The notes beneath the pieces were generated by a model that was not told where the DNA came from, did no database searches, and was given only the letters and a program-made list of their open reading frames with translations. From Muribaculaceae bacterium (GTDB lineage: Bacteria > Bacteroidota > Bacteroidia > Bacteroidales > Muribaculaceae), in the NCBI GenBank assembly GCA_022509205.1, contig JAFLTR010000001.1, forward strand, positions 1-64,000: 64,000 nt of DNA, written 5' to 3'. This document shows positions 40,689 through 51,230 of the stretch, piece after piece. Each line of letters starts with the position of its first letter. Positions within the stretch are counted from its first letter, which is position 1. The position numbers and the translations under genes were made by a program.

Positions 40689-41827
40689 TATCTATTAATA
40701 AGTTTGCACACCTCGTCTCCGATTCTTTGGGCGCTGTCGGTTATCCCCATCGCAGAGATCTTATCCGACATCTCTTTCATTTTTTCCGGTTGACCGAGAA
40801 GGTTGATTGCCTCAGCCACCAGTTTTTCACGTGCTTCGCTGTCTTTCACCAACACGGCTGCTCCCACTTCTGAAAGTGCCAGAGCGTTATGGGTCTGATG
40901 GTCTTCGGCTACGTTGGGCGAAGGCACAAGTATTGCCGGTTTTCCCAATGCCTGAAGTTCACTGATTGAAGCCGCTCCCGCTCTTGAAATCACCAGATCG
41001 GCTCCACGATAAGCTGCCGCCATATCAGTTATGAAGGGAGTCACCACCACCCCTTTCAACCCTTTGGCAGCTTCGATGCCACGATTGCCGAAATTTTTCC
41101 CGGTCTGCCAGATCACCTGAATGCCTTGACCCACAAGATTCCTTATCCCTGCAGCCATGCTTTCATTGATTGTCAAGGCCCCGAGACTTCCTCCCACTAC
41201 AAGCAAAGTTTTACGATCGGCTGACAATCCAAATGATTCCAAAGCTTCCTTACGGCTCAGCCCTTCGCTAAGAAGGCGCTTACGGATAGGATTGCCGGTC
41301 TTTATAATTTTCTCTGCCGGAAAGAATTTATCCATCCCGTCGTAGGCCACACAGATGCAGTCGGCTTTCTTTGCAAGGAGTTTGTTGGTCACCCCTGCAT
41401 AGGAATTCTGTTCCTGGATAAGAGTGGGTATGCCGGCCTGTTGGGCAGCTTTTAATACCGGACCGGAAGCGTAGCCTCCCACTCCGACCACAACCCTGGG
41501 TTTGAAATCCTCAATGATTTTCTTGGCCTTACCCATGCTGCTGAGAAGTTTCCAGACCACCTTGAAATTCCTAAGAAGATTTTTGCGGTCGAAACCGGCC
41601 ACGGGGAGCCCGATTATCTTGTAGCCGGCTTCCGGCACCCGTGTCATCTCCATTCGGTTTTCCGCCCCCACAAAAAGAATTTCCGCATCAAGCCTTCCCT
41701 TAAGCTCATCTGCTATTGACAATGCAGGGAATATATGCCCTCCGGTGCCTCCGCCGCTCACGAGTATACGAGGCCTCTGTTTCCCTTGAATGCCTCCGGG
41801 AGATTCGTTAATATTCTCTTTTTTCAT
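40688..41827 (-). CDS. murG: UDP-N-acetylglucosamine transferase MurG
   Basis: ILVSGGGTGGHIFPALSIADEL, VVGVGGYASGPVLKAA, ISRAGAASISELQALGKPAILVPSPNVAEDHQTHNA. Confidence 0.98.
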   Translation of the reverse strand: MKKENINESPGGIQGKQRPRILVSGGGTGGHIFPALSIADELKGRLDAEILFVGAENRMEMTRVPEAGYKIIGLPVAGFDRKNLLRNFKVVWKLLSSMGKAKKIIEDFKPRVVVGVGGYASGPVLKAAQQAGIPTLIQEQNSYAGVTNKLLAKKADCICVAYDGMDKFFPAEKIIKTGNPIRKRLLSEGLSRKEALESFGLSADRKTLLVVGGSLGALTINESMAAGIRNLVGQGIQVIWQTGKNFGNRGIEAAKGLKGVVVTPFITDMAAAYRGADLVISRAGAASISELQALGKPAILVPSPNVAEDHQTHNALALSEVGAAVLVKDSEAREKLVAEAINLLGQPEKMKEMSDKISAMGITDSAQRIGDEVCKLINR

Positions 41828-43158
41828 CTTGTCTCTACATTTGAGTAATTCACGGTGCGCATATCTTCAGGCAGTTCCTTCTGTTCGGCCTTGATCATCT
41901 TCTTGTCTTTGGTGGTTATGGCAAAACGGCTCACCGACAACATCGTTCCTATAGCAGCCGACATCACCAGCACTGACGTGCCTCCCTTCGATATGAAGGG
42001 GAGTGGCTGACCGCTCACGGGAAACAAACCTGTCACAATAGCCATGTGGACCAGTGCCTGCAGCACAATCAGCACCGCACATCCCATGATCATGAAACTC
42101 GGTATCGCATTATAACAATTATATGCTATGCGTCCGGCCCGAGCCAAAAGCATCATATAAAGCATCAGGAGCACTATGCCTCCCACCAGTCCCGTATCTT
42201 CCACGATAATCGAATAGATATAATCGGAAAAAGCGAGCGGGAGTCGAGCGCTCTCCCGGGAATTTCCGGGACCCTGTCCGAAGACACCGCCGTTGGCTTG
42301 GGCAATCTTTGAAAAAATCACCTGACGGTTGTAATCATCAATCGGATCATTCGGGTTCACCCCTTCGATGAATCGCCGGATACGTCCCTTTCGGGTTTCC
42401 GAACGGTCAATATCACCACGTCCGGGAGACACCATCTCTGTACGGCCCACCTGATCGAAAGCATCTATCTTCTCGTCATGACTTTTCAACAGATATAGGC
42501 CGCCTGCACAAACTATATACACCCCGATCACCATAAAGAACTGACTCCATTTCATCCCTCCGATAAGAAACATTGCCAGGCTCACCCCAAAAAGAAGTAT
42601 TGTATTGGTCAAACCGTTTTTCCACAGACAAGCGGCAAACACGACTGCTATCAGTGCTGCGCTTACCACACCCTTAGTGGAGATACCTCCTCCTTTCTGT
42701 TCCCTTCCCAGGATGCGGGCAAGAAGAATCACTACCGTGTATTTCACTATTTCAGCAGGTTGAATCGTGAATCCGGCAATCTTGAAGGCACGCTGCGCAC
42801 CGTTGATCTCTATACCGAAGAAATTGGAAAACAGAAGCATCCCAAGGGAAATCACGGCCATAAGCATCGCAAAATGACTTATATATTTGTAATGGATATT
42901 CTGAATGGCTATGACAAGACCAAAACCCAACACCAGAAAAATTCCATGTCGTATCAAAGGCATGTATACATTGGAGGCTGATACCTCCGTGCTTGAAGCC
43001 GAGAAAAGTTCTATCACGGAAATCACCAGCAAAGCTATGTAGATACCCCATATATATTTATCGGGTTTCCGTGGTTCTATGACGGTTTTCTCTCTCTTTT
43101 TCCGGGTCTCTATCTCCCGACCGTCTATCGTTTCATGAATTGTCAGGGTTTCGGCCAT
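41824..43158 (-). CDS. ftsW: Cell division protein FtsW (SEDS family)
   Basis: GAQRAFKIAGFTIQPAEIVKYTVV, FSDYIYSIIVEDTGLVGGIVLLMLY, TGLFPVSGQPLPFISKGGTSVLVMSAAIGTMLSVSR. Confidence 0.97.
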   Translation of the reverse strand: MAETLTIHETIDGREIETRKKREKTVIEPRKPDKYIWGIYIALLVISVIELFSASSTEVSASNVYMPLIRHGIFLVLGFGLVIAIQNIHYKYISHFAMLMAVISLGMLLFSNFFGIEINGAQRAFKIAGFTIQPAEIVKYTVVILLARILGREQKGGGISTKGVVSAALIAVVFAACLWKNGLTNTILLFGVSLAMFLIGGMKWSQFFMVIGVYIVCAGGLYLLKSHDEKIDAFDQVGRTEMVSPGRGDIDRSETRKGRIRRFIEGVNPNDPIDDYNRQVIFSKIAQANGGVFGQGPGNSRESARLPLAFSDYIYSIIVEDTGLVGGIVLLMLYMMLLARAGRIAYNCYNAIPSFMIMGCAVLIVLQALVHMAIVTGLFPVSGQPLPFISKGGTSVLVMSAAIGTMLSVSRFAITTKDKKMIKAEQKELPEDMRTVNYSNVETR

Positions 43159-43249
43159 ATCGATATAAATGTAGTTGTTTGCTCAAATAAAAATCTTTCT
43201 AATTTTAATAAAGTCTGTTTCTTCTCATATCATTTTAAAGGATCTCTGT

Positions 43250-44587
43250 TTAACCTTTAAAAGACAATACCTTTCTTTTAAATTGCTCTCCTCTGTCTTC
43301 ATAACTCTTGAAAAGGTCGAAGCTCGCGCAACAGGGGGAAAGCAACACTGTGTCACCATTCTCCGCAATCTCACGGCATGCTTCCAGAGCATCGGCAAGC
43401 GAATGCGTGTCGCGGATTTCTTTCACCTTACCTGAGAAGAATTGAAGTAGTTTCTCATTATGCATACCCATACACACAATCCCCTTCACCTTCTCTCTCA
43501 CCAAGGGTTCGATTTCGGTATAATCATTCCCCTTGTCTTTTCCACCGAGAATCAAGACAACGGGAGTGTCCATGCTTTCAAGTGCATACCAGGTGGAATT
43601 CACATTAGTGGCCTTTGAGTCGTTGACATATTTCACGCCATCTACAGTGGCTACATATTCGAGCCGGTGTTCCACGGCCTCAAAGTCTTCCAGGGCTGCG
43701 CGGATGCTCTCGTTCTTGACATTCAAAGCCGTAGCCGAGAGGCCTGCTGCCATAGAATTGTATAGGTTATGAAGACCCGGAAGAGAAAGCTTGTCGCGTG
43801 GCACCTCCCAGACATCCATCGGTGTGGAGAATCTCACTATTCCATTGTCGAGATAGGCCGCTGTCTCATCCTCCTTGCTTAGTCCGAACGGAAGCCGAAG
43901 TGCCTCTCCCTGCACTTTGATAATCTGTTCCTTTATCAGCGGATCGTCCTGCCAGTAGATAAAGTAATCGTCTTTCGTCTGGTTCTGAAGAATCCGGAAT
44001 TTCGCAGCCGCATAATTCTCCATCTTATGGTCATATCGGTCGAGATGATCCGGAGTGATATTCATGATCACGGCAATATTTGCCTTGAACTTATACATAT
44101 TTTCAAGCTGAAAACTTGAAAGTTCTATTACATACACCTCATGAGGATCACGGCTCACCTGGAGTGCAAGACTTTTCCCGACATTTCCGGCAAGTCCTAC
44201 ATCGAGTCCCGCTTTCTTAAGTATGTGATAAGTCAGAAGAGTCGTGGTGGTCTTTCCATTCGACCCTGTGATACACACCATTTTGGAATCAGTGTAGCGC
44301 GATGCGAATTCTATCTCCGAAATCACAGGCACACCTTTTTCCACAAGTTTCTCCACAATCGGGGCAGTGGGTGGAATCCCGGGACTCTTCACCACCACAT
44401 CGGCATTCATTATCTTTCCCTCCGTATGTCTTCCCTCTTCGAATTCAATTTCTTCCTTCTCCAGAATCCCTCGATAATGGTCGGAAAGTTTTCCAAAGTC
44501 TGAAAGAAACACCTCCATGCCCTTGTCTTTCCCAAGCACCGCGGCTCCGGCTCCACTTTCGCCACCGCCTAAAACCACCAGTCTCAT
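43250..44587 (-). CDS. murD: UDP-N-acetylmuramoylalanine--D-glutamate ligase
   Basis: VVKSPGIPPTAPIV, CITGSNGKTTTTLLTYHIL, YVNDSKATNVNSTWYALESM, LGGKDKGNDY. Confidence 0.97.
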   Translation of the reverse strand: MRLVVLGGGESGAGAAVLGKDKGMEVFLSDFGKLSDHYRGILEKEEIEFEEGRHTEGKIMNADVVVKSPGIPPTAPIVEKLVEKGVPVISEIEFASRYTDSKMVCITGSNGKTTTTLLTYHILKKAGLDVGLAGNVGKSLALQVSRDPHEVYVIELSSFQLENMYKFKANIAVIMNITPDHLDRYDHKMENYAAAKFRILQNQTKDDYFIYWQDDPLIKEQIIKVQGEALRLPFGLSKEDETAAYLDNGIVRFSTPMDVWEVPRDKLSLPGLHNLYNSMAAGLSATALNVKNESIRAALEDFEAVEHRLEYVATVDGVKYVNDSKATNVNSTWYALESMDTPVVLILGGKDKGNDYTEIEPLVREKVKGIVCMGMHNEKLLQFFSGKVKEIRDTHSLADALEACREIAENGDTVLLSPCCASFDLFKSYEDRGEQFKRKVLSFKG

Positions 44588-44588
44588 C

Positions 44589-45860
44589 CTATCTAACTTT
44601 AAGTGTCACAAATGTAAGCGTCGCAAGCAATATCCCGACAATCCAGAATCGTGTCACTATCTTTGACTCCGGTATCGGAGCCGCAGGAAAGTTTATGACA
44701 CTCTTGATATTGGGGTCGCCTGCCTTTTGGAAATGATGATGTAGGGGAGTCATCTTGAAGATACGTCTCCCTTCTCCATATTTTCTCTTCGTCAGTTTGA
44801 AATATCCCACCTGAAGCATCACTGACACATCCTCCAGGAAAAAAATCAGGCAGAGCATCGGGATCAGCAGCTCTTTACGTATCAAGATTGCAAACACTGC
44901 CAGAATTCCTCCCAATGTCAGACTTCCGGTATCACCCATAAACACCTGTGCCGGGAAGGCGTTATACCACAAGAAGCCGACAAGGGCTCCTATGAAGGCA
45001 CCGGCATATACCACCAGTTCTTCGCTCCCCGGAATATACATGATGTTAAGATATCCGGCATAAATGATATTTCCACCCAGATAGGCCATTATAGCCAGGG
45101 CTAAGCCTATTATCGCCGAAGTGCCGGCACAGAGGCCGTCAAGACCGTCGGTGAGGTTAGCTCCGTTGCTGACTGCAGTGACAACAACTATCACCACAAA
45201 CACAAACACGAGCCAGCCCATCGTCTGAGCCGCATTTTCATCGGAAATCCAGTCGGTGAGCCATTCATAGTTGAAGTTGTTGTTCTTGAAGAAGGGGATT
45301 GTGGTCTGAGGAGTCTTCTCCATGGTGCCTTTATGCACCACTTCTATGAGGTCATCGCCCTGACGGCTTTCCATCTCGATGTTTTCGCTCATCACGATAT
45401 AGGGCGAAAGCCACATGGTGATACCTACAAGCAAACCGAGTCCCACCTGGCCTGTCACCTTATATTTCCCTTTCAATCCATCCTTGTTGTGATATTTCAG
45501 CTTACGATAATCGTCAAGAAATCCGATCGCTCCCATCCAAAGAGTAGCGACAATCATCAATATCATATAGATATTCGAGAGGTTGCCTATCAGAAAACAG
45601 GGCACCAGAATCGACAATATGATAATGATTCCTCCCATGGTGGGAGTGCCCTTCTTGCTCATCTGGCCTTCCAGGCCGAGATTTCGGATCTCTTCTCCCA
45701 CCTGCATCCTCTGCAGCCGGGTGATGATGCTGCGTCCGAATATCAACGCTATGAGCATCGCGAGCGTGAATGAAAATCCGGTGCGGAAGGTGATATAATC
45801 CACCAGTCTTGCACCCGGAATGTCGTATCCCTGAAGTAGCTGAAAGAAATAGTAAAACAC
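44589..45860 (-). CDS. mraY: Phospho-N-acetylmuramoyl-pentapeptide-transferase
   Basis: QMSKKGTPTMGGIIIILSILVPC, NLTDGLDGLCAGTSAIIGLA, FMGDTGSLTLGGILAVFA. Confidence 0.98.
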   Translation of the reverse strand: MFYYFFQLLQGYDIPGARLVDYITFRTGFSFTLAMLIALIFGRSIITRLQRMQVGEEIRNLGLEGQMSKKGTPTMGGIIIILSILVPCFLIGNLSNIYMILMIVATLWMGAIGFLDDYRKLKYHNKDGLKGKYKVTGQVGLGLLVGITMWLSPYIVMSENIEMESRQGDDLIEVVHKGTMEKTPQTTIPFFKNNNFNYEWLTDWISDENAAQTMGWLVFVFVVIVVVTAVSNGANLTDGLDGLCAGTSAIIGLALAIMAYLGGNIIYAGYLNIMYIPGSEELVVYAGAFIGALVGFLWYNAFPAQVFMGDTGSLTLGGILAVFAILIRKELLIPMLCLIFFLEDVSVMLQVGYFKLTKRKYGEGRRIFKMTPLHHHFQKAGDPNIKSVINFPAAPIPESKIVTRFWIVGILLATLTFVTLKVR

Positions 45861-45867
45861 GTTTATA

Positions 45868-47334
45868 TCACTTGTTTAATTCTGCAAATGCTGCCCTCAC
45901 CTCTTCGGCGTCGTCAAAATGATTTCTCACCCCCTTGATTTCCTGATAGGGCTCGTGTCCCTTTCCGGCCACCAATATAACAGTGCCCGGGGTAGCAATC
46001 TCTACAGCCCTGCGGATTGCCGTCTTCCGGTCGGTTATCTTTTCGGTGCGTCTCAATTCTTCACGACTAAGTCCCGCTTCCATATCCCGGATTATCTCAT
46101 CAGGTTCCTCGAAACGGGGATTGTCGCTCGTCAGTATCAGGATGTCGCTTCTGCAAGCGGCCTCCTGAGCCATCAGCGGCCTCTTGCCGGAATCGCGGTT
46201 TCCACCTGCTCCGACCACTGTAATAACCCTGCCGGAGCTTCCTACGATACCGCGGATGGTGTCCAATACATTTACCAGAGCATCCGGAGTATGGGCGTAG
46301 TCAACTATAGCGGCCACTCCTTTCGTGGAGAGGAAAGGCTGGAAGCGGCCGGCCACCGGCACGAGTTTGCTCATATCCACAAGCACACTTTCAGGATCAA
46401 ACCCCGTTAGGATTGAAGCTCCGTACACAGCTGTCAGGTTATAGGCATTAAATCTGCCCGTGAACATCACTTCCACTTCCTTACCGTTAAGGCTCAGTAA
46501 AGTGCCGTCAAGGCGGGTTTCGATCACTTTGCCCCGGAAATCGGCATCCGAACGCAAAGAATAGGTATACACTTTCGCCTTTGTGTTTTGCACCATAAAT
46601 CGTCCCGACTTGTCATCTTCATTTATCAGGGCGAACGCATCGGCTCCCAACATATCGAAGAAAGCTTTCTTGGCCCGCATATAATTGTCTACAGTGCCGT
46701 GGTAGTCAAGATGGTCTCTGGTTAGGTTGGTGAATATTCCCCCGGCGAATGTCAGACCGGCCACACGTTGCTGTGATGTGGAATGGGAGGAAACCTCCAT
46801 GAATGCATATTCACACCCCTCCGCCACCATTTCGGCCAACAGACGGTTTAGGTTCAGCGGGTCGGGAGTTGTGTGGGTAGAGGGAACTTTACGTTCACCG
46901 ATATAATTGCAAACTGTCGAGAGCAGCCCTGCCTTATAACCCTGGAGTTTTGCCATCTCATAAAGCAGGGTGGCTGTGGTGGTCTTGCCGTTGGTGCCCG
47001 TGACTCCCACCAACTTTAGCTTCCCGGAGGGATTTCCATACCATGCAGAGGCCAGTTGTCCTAAAGCCTTTGCAGAATCCTTAACCCGTATATAGGTCAC
47101 ACCATTGGAAAGGGTAGTGGGCATTTCTTCACACACCACAGCCCCTACGTTGGCACTCGCCACTACCGGGATATACTTGTGGCCGTCGGTTGTCACGCCT
47201 TTAACTGCTACAAACACGCCGCCCTTTTCAGCTTTGCGGGAATCGCTCTCAAGCGATGTCACTTCTTTATCGGTTTCGCCGATCAATTCCATCACTTCCA
47301 GATCAGCTATCAGTCGGTCTAATTTGGTGGTCAT
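45868..47334 (-). CDS. murE: UDP-N-acetylmuramoyl-L-alanyl-D-glutamate--2,6-diaminopimelate ligase
   Basis: GVTGTNGKTTTATLLYEMAKLQG, AFMEVSSHSTSQQRVAGLTFAGGIFTNLTRDHLDYHGT, TSDNPRFEEP (DNPR meso-Dap motif). Confidence 0.98.
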   Translation of the reverse strand: MTTKLDRLIADLEVMELIGETDKEVTSLESDSRKAEKGGVFVAVKGVTTDGHKYIPVVASANVGAVVCEEMPTTLSNGVTYIRVKDSAKALGQLASAWYGNPSGKLKLVGVTGTNGKTTTATLLYEMAKLQGYKAGLLSTVCNYIGERKVPSTHTTPDPLNLNRLLAEMVAEGCEYAFMEVSSHSTSQQRVAGLTFAGGIFTNLTRDHLDYHGTVDNYMRAKKAFFDMLGADAFALINEDDKSGRFMVQNTKAKVYTYSLRSDADFRGKVIETRLDGTLLSLNGKEVEVMFTGRFNAYNLTAVYGASILTGFDPESVLVDMSKLVPVAGRFQPFLSTKGVAAIVDYAHTPDALVNVLDTIRGIVGSSGRVITVVGAGGNRDSGKRPLMAQEAACRSDILILTSDNPRFEEPDEIIRDMEAGLSREELRRTEKITDRKTAIRRAVEIATPGTVILVAGKGHEPYQEIKGVRNHFDDAEEVRAAFAELNK

Positions 47335-49445
47335 ATCTTGAGTCTTAAAGTTATTGAACTTCCCCGGGGGATCTCACTGCCTGCGGGCAGCGATTGGGCC
47401 ACAACCCTCCCTGAACCTTGCAGGGAGACGTTGATGCCGCGTTGTTCGAGCAGTTTCACTGCCGTAGGAGCGTCAAGTCCCCTGACATCCGGCACCATTC
47501 CTGTCAGCGCATCTTCAGGCGACTTCACAAGCTTATGGCGCTTAATGCCGAGTTCGGCATCCACCTCCGAGGGTTCATATTTCTCGGAAGCCATATACAC
47601 GGGCACGCTCTCCGCACGCTTATCTGTGAATGTGGATTTATTGTTAAGCAAACCGCGTGAGAACATCTTTAATGCCATGTTTTTAACCACTTGTCCCGAT
47701 GTGCGGTTGGCACTCGTGCCGGATGGACCAAGCACCAGGGCCATACAAGAATATTTAGGGTTTGAATATGGGAAAAACCCGGCAAATGCATATCTGCGTT
47801 TCGAGGTGTTGTATTGGCCGCGTTCCACCGGATAAGCTGTGCCGGTTTTCCCGGCCACTTCCACTCGTTCATCCTGTACAGCCCGGGCCGTGCCATGCTG
47901 GCCCCACACAACTTCATGGATACATTCCCTCACTTTGCGGGCCGTCTCCTCAGAGCATATCCGATCGCGGATATAGCTTACCGGCAAGACTGAATCCCTA
48001 CCATCTTCCGAAATCAGAGCCCTCACCAGATGAGGTCTCACATATTTTCCTCCATTGGCTATCGCGTTATAGACAGAAAGAGTATAGAGAGGCGGTATCT
48101 CGGTATTGTAGCCATAAGCCTGACGCGCCAGGTCAAGATGACGTGCCGTCATGGTGATGTTGTTGCCTTTGGAATCTTTCGGCAGAAGTTTCCGTATCCG
48201 GGGCACACATTCGCCCGCTATGCCGCTATGCATAGGCTCGAAAAAACCTATGGAAGTGAGGCGGTCGTGGAAAGCAGCCGGATTGTCGGCATACCCGCGG
48301 AAAATCACTCGTGCGATACCGGTGTTTGAAGACATCTCGATCACCTGTTTCATATTCTTCACATTCGGGGCATGCGGGTCGGATGTGCGTTGAAACGGAC
48401 TACAGTCGATATGATCATTCACAGATTTCACAAGCCCGTCTTCGAATGCTATCATCAGAGATATCGGTTTCATCACGGAACCGGGTTCAAAGGGGAGCAC
48501 TGCTCGGTTGAGCGCCTCCCCGTAAGTGCCGTCTTCCAGCAGCTCTATGTTGGAAATTGCTTTTATCTCTCCGGTCTCTACCTCCATAAGTATGGCTGTG
48601 CCCCATTCAGCCCGAGAATCTTTGCAAATTTGCAGGAGTTCCTCTTCGAGCATATCCTGTATGTCTATATCTATGGTGGTAAGAATATCGTAGCCCCTTT
48701 CCGCCGGTTGTGACACCCAGTTTGTCAACCCGCTTGTCAAGGCCACCTTCTTGGCCTCCCCGGGTTTACCGTAGAGCAGAGTGTCAAGGTCTTTCTCCAG
48801 GCCGGAATATCCGTGGAATTCCCCGGTCTCGGAATTCTCGTTAACGCGTCCTATACTACGGAAAGCCATCCTTCCGTAAGGGTAAATTCTGACGTTTCTC
48901 TCCTCCTTATACACAGGAATCCTGAAACCGCTGCCTTTGAAATCTTTCAGATAAGGGAAATTACGGATTTGGGCGAAATCCTCAAGGGTACGCTTCCGGG
49001 CCAGACGTAGCGAGCGGGTGCGTTTCGATGGTTCCTTCTCGAATTCCCTTTTAAGGCGTGTGTGCCAGGAATATTTTGCAAAGGTATCGGGATGCTGCCT
49101 TAGATTCCTCACTCGGGGATAGTAATAGTCGAGTGAATCAGCCAGACTGTCGATTTTAGCCCAGGGTATCGGATTTTGCGAGAGCACCTTGTTGTGCCTT
49201 AAATCTATCTTGATATCATAAACCTTCAGATTGCAAGCCAGGATATTGCCGTTGGAAGCAAGCAGATTGCCTCTTTCGGGAGCTATTTTGACAGTTTGCG
49301 ACAGTTCCTTCTGCGCTCGTTCGTTCCATGCTCCGGCTTCCACAACTGTAGTGTGGAACAGCTTGACTACCAATGCCACTCCAAACACTACAAACAATAG
49401 TGTCACTAATGCATATCTAAGGTTTACGGTATGTCTCGTTGCCAT
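47331..49445 (-). CDS. ftsI: Class B penicillin-binding protein FtsI with C-terminal PASTA domain
   Basis: PFEPGSVMKPISLMIA (SxxK), MSSNTGIARV (SxN), EVAGKTGTAYPVE (KTG); C-terminal VPDVRGLDAPTAVKLLEQRGINVSLQGSGRVVAQSLPAGSEIPRGSSITLRL. Confidence 0.96.
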   Translation of the reverse strand: MATRHTVNLRYALVTLLFVVFGVALVVKLFHTTVVEAGAWNERAQKELSQTVKIAPERGNLLASNGNILACNLKVYDIKIDLRHNKVLSQNPIPWAKIDSLADSLDYYYPRVRNLRQHPDTFAKYSWHTRLKREFEKEPSKRTRSLRLARKRTLEDFAQIRNFPYLKDFKGSGFRIPVYKEERNVRIYPYGRMAFRSIGRVNENSETGEFHGYSGLEKDLDTLLYGKPGEAKKVALTSGLTNWVSQPAERGYDILTTIDIDIQDMLEEELLQICKDSRAEWGTAILMEVETGEIKAISNIELLEDGTYGEALNRAVLPFEPGSVMKPISLMIAFEDGLVKSVNDHIDCSPFQRTSDPHAPNVKNMKQVIEMSSNTGIARVIFRGYADNPAAFHDRLTSIGFFEPMHSGIAGECVPRIRKLLPKDSKGNNITMTARHLDLARQAYGYNTEIPPLYTLSVYNAIANGGKYVRPHLVRALISEDGRDSVLPVSYIRDRICSEETARKVRECIHEVVWGQHGTARAVQDERVEVAGKTGTAYPVERGQYNTSKRRYAFAGFFPYSNPKYSCMALVLGPSGTSANRTSGQVVKNMALKMFSRGLLNNKSTFTDKRAESVPVYMASEKYEPSEVDAELGIKRHKLVKSPEDALTGMVPDVRGLDAPTAVKLLEQRGINVSLQGSGRVVAQSLPAGSEIPRGSSITLRLKI

Positions 49446-49483
49446 CTGTTTCGGTTAATCGTTTCCTGTTATTGTTCAATTCA

Positions 49484-49861
49484 TCATTTTTCCAGTTCAA
49501 AAGGGGGAAGTTCCTGAAACTGCAACCCCAGATGTTTCTCCTCCACAAGTTTTTTCATCTCTGCCTCACGTATCAGCGACATATAAGCCGCTTTCTCCTG
49601 TAGCTTGCTGCTTTGCGCTCTCTGCAATTCAACCGTCAGAGCCTTGATCTCTTCCATTTTTGTCTTGGTCTTATATCGCAGGCCCATCAATGCGATGATC
49701 GCCACTACAAAGAGCATCAACAGCCAAGCATTCTGTCGGAAGAATTCCAGCGACAAACTACGCCCATAACGCATATCATTCATCAAATCGCGGGGCACAC
49801 CGCTTATCTTTTTCTTCTTCTTGGGCGTCTTTTTATCTTTCCCTTTCCCGTTTTCTCCCAT
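49484..49861 (-). CDS. ftsL: FtsL-like cell division protein
   Basis: 125 aa, basic N-terminus, single TM (AWLLMLFVVAIIALMGLRYKTKTK), coiled coil; sits between rsmH and ftsI. Confidence 0.85.
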   Translation of the reverse strand: MGENGKGKDKKTPKKKKKISGVPRDLMNDMRYGRSLSLEFFRQNAWLLMLFVVAIIALMGLRYKTKTKMEEIKALTVELQRAQSSKLQEKAAYMSLIREAEMKKLVEEKHLGLQFQELPPFELEK

Positions 49862-49923
49862 TTTCTAACTCTCTCTTAATGGCTTTCTTAACTCTTCTCT
49901 ATTCAGTCTGGTTTCTACATTAT

Positions 49924-50847
49924 TTATAATTTTTCCGCAGCTCTCAGGCGTGCACTTCTTGACCGTGGATTCTTCTCCACCTCCTCTTCATCGGCCTCAA
50001 TCGGTTTGCGGGTGATCAGTTTCCATGGTGTCGAAACACGACCGAAGAAATCTTTTTCCTCCTCCCCTTCAATGTTGCCGGTCTTCATGAAATTCTTCAC
50101 CATCCGGTCTTCCATCGAATGGTAGGTAAGGGTCACGAGTCTGCCCCCGGGTTTAAGGATCTTTTGTGCTGAATTAAGAAAGATTTGCAAATCTTCAGCT
50201 TCATGGTTCACTGCTATACGGAAAGCCTGAAACACTTGTGCAAGTTCTTTCTTCTCCTGGCGTGGGTCAATCGCCTTTTTCACAGCTTCGGCAAGCCGTG
50301 TTGTAGTATCTATGGGAGATTCCTCTTTGGCCTCGACAATGGCTTTTGCCACTGCCCCGGGCTTCTTCAGGTCGGCATAGGCCCGGAACATTTCGCGAAG
50401 CCTGTTTTCATCAGCTTTCTCAATTAATTGGGCGGCTGTCAGAATTCCCGAACGGTTCATCCTCATATCCAGCGGAGCATCGGCACGAAATGAGAATCCA
50501 CGTTCCGCTGTGTCGAAATGATGAAAGCTTACTCCGAAATCTGCCAGAATCCCGTCTACGGCATCCACACCGTAATATCTCATAAAGTTAAGGATATGTC
50601 GGAAATTGCCATGCACGAATGTAAAGCGTTCATCCTCTATCCGGTTTTCATAGGCGTCCATATCCCGGTCGAATGAGAATAGCCGACCTTCCTGATTTAA
50701 GCCGGCAATAATACCACGCGAATGTCCTCCACCCCCGAATGTGGCATCTATATATACACCATCCGGCTTTATATCAAGCATTTCAATTGCTTCCGGCAAT
50801 AAAGCAGGCACATGATAGGGAAGGGCTGAATGGCAAGGAGTCTCCAT
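49924..50847 (-). CDS. rsmH: 16S rRNA (cytosine(1402)-N(4))-methyltransferase
   Basis: YHVPALLPEAIEMLDIKPDGVYIDATFGGGGHSRGI, GILADFGVSFHHFDTAERGFSFRADAPLDMRMN, PGGRLVTLTYHSMEDRMVKNF. Confidence 0.97.
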   Translation of the reverse strand: METPCHSALPYHVPALLPEAIEMLDIKPDGVYIDATFGGGGHSRGIIAGLNQEGRLFSFDRDMDAYENRIEDERFTFVHGNFRHILNFMRYYGVDAVDGILADFGVSFHHFDTAERGFSFRADAPLDMRMNRSGILTAAQLIEKADENRLREMFRAYADLKKPGAVAKAIVEAKEESPIDTTTRLAEAVKKAIDPRQEKKELAQVFQAFRIAVNHEAEDLQIFLNSAQKILKPGGRLVTLTYHSMEDRMVKNFMKTGNIEGEEEKDFFGRVSTPWKLITRKPIEADEEEVEKNPRSRSARLRAAEKL

Positions 50848-51002
50848 CTGAAGGGGGGCTGTTATGGGAAATTTCGTTTCGGTTGTAAAATTACAAAATT
50901 TCCGCTGTTTAATTTCTTAAACTCGAATTTAATTTTTCAAAAAGTTATCTACAATCTTCGGGCTCCATTTTCCCTTCCTCTTGTAGCATTATTTGTTGCG
51001 AT

Positions 51003-51080
51003 CATCCCATCTTGCAGGGATGCATAGTAGCAGGTCTTGGAGCTTGCCGGAGTTGCATACGGCAAGTCTTTTTCTTTTTA
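51003..51080 (+). promoter_or_regulatory. Two hairpins, second with U-rich tail (terminator/attenuator-like) upstream of the 51231 gene
   Basis: CATCCC-atcttgca-GGGATG (51003-51022); CTTGCCG-gagttgcata-CGGCAAG-TCTTTTTCTTTTT (51043-51079). Confidence 0.6.
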
Positions 51081-51230
51081 CCTCAGTTCAGATTGTTCAC
51101 TTTGAATAGGATGTTTGGATATTAGCGAATCGGCATGTAATTTTGCCTCATAGTCATCTTCGGGCCAGTTCCGGTCACGTTGTGGTGATAGGTACGGTCC
51201 CGTAGATAATTTTCTTAAAAAACATAGATT

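Noticed and set aside
47331-49445. PASTA domain on a Gram-negative FtsI
   Set aside because: Known feature of Bacteroidetes class B PBPs in the dcw cluster.
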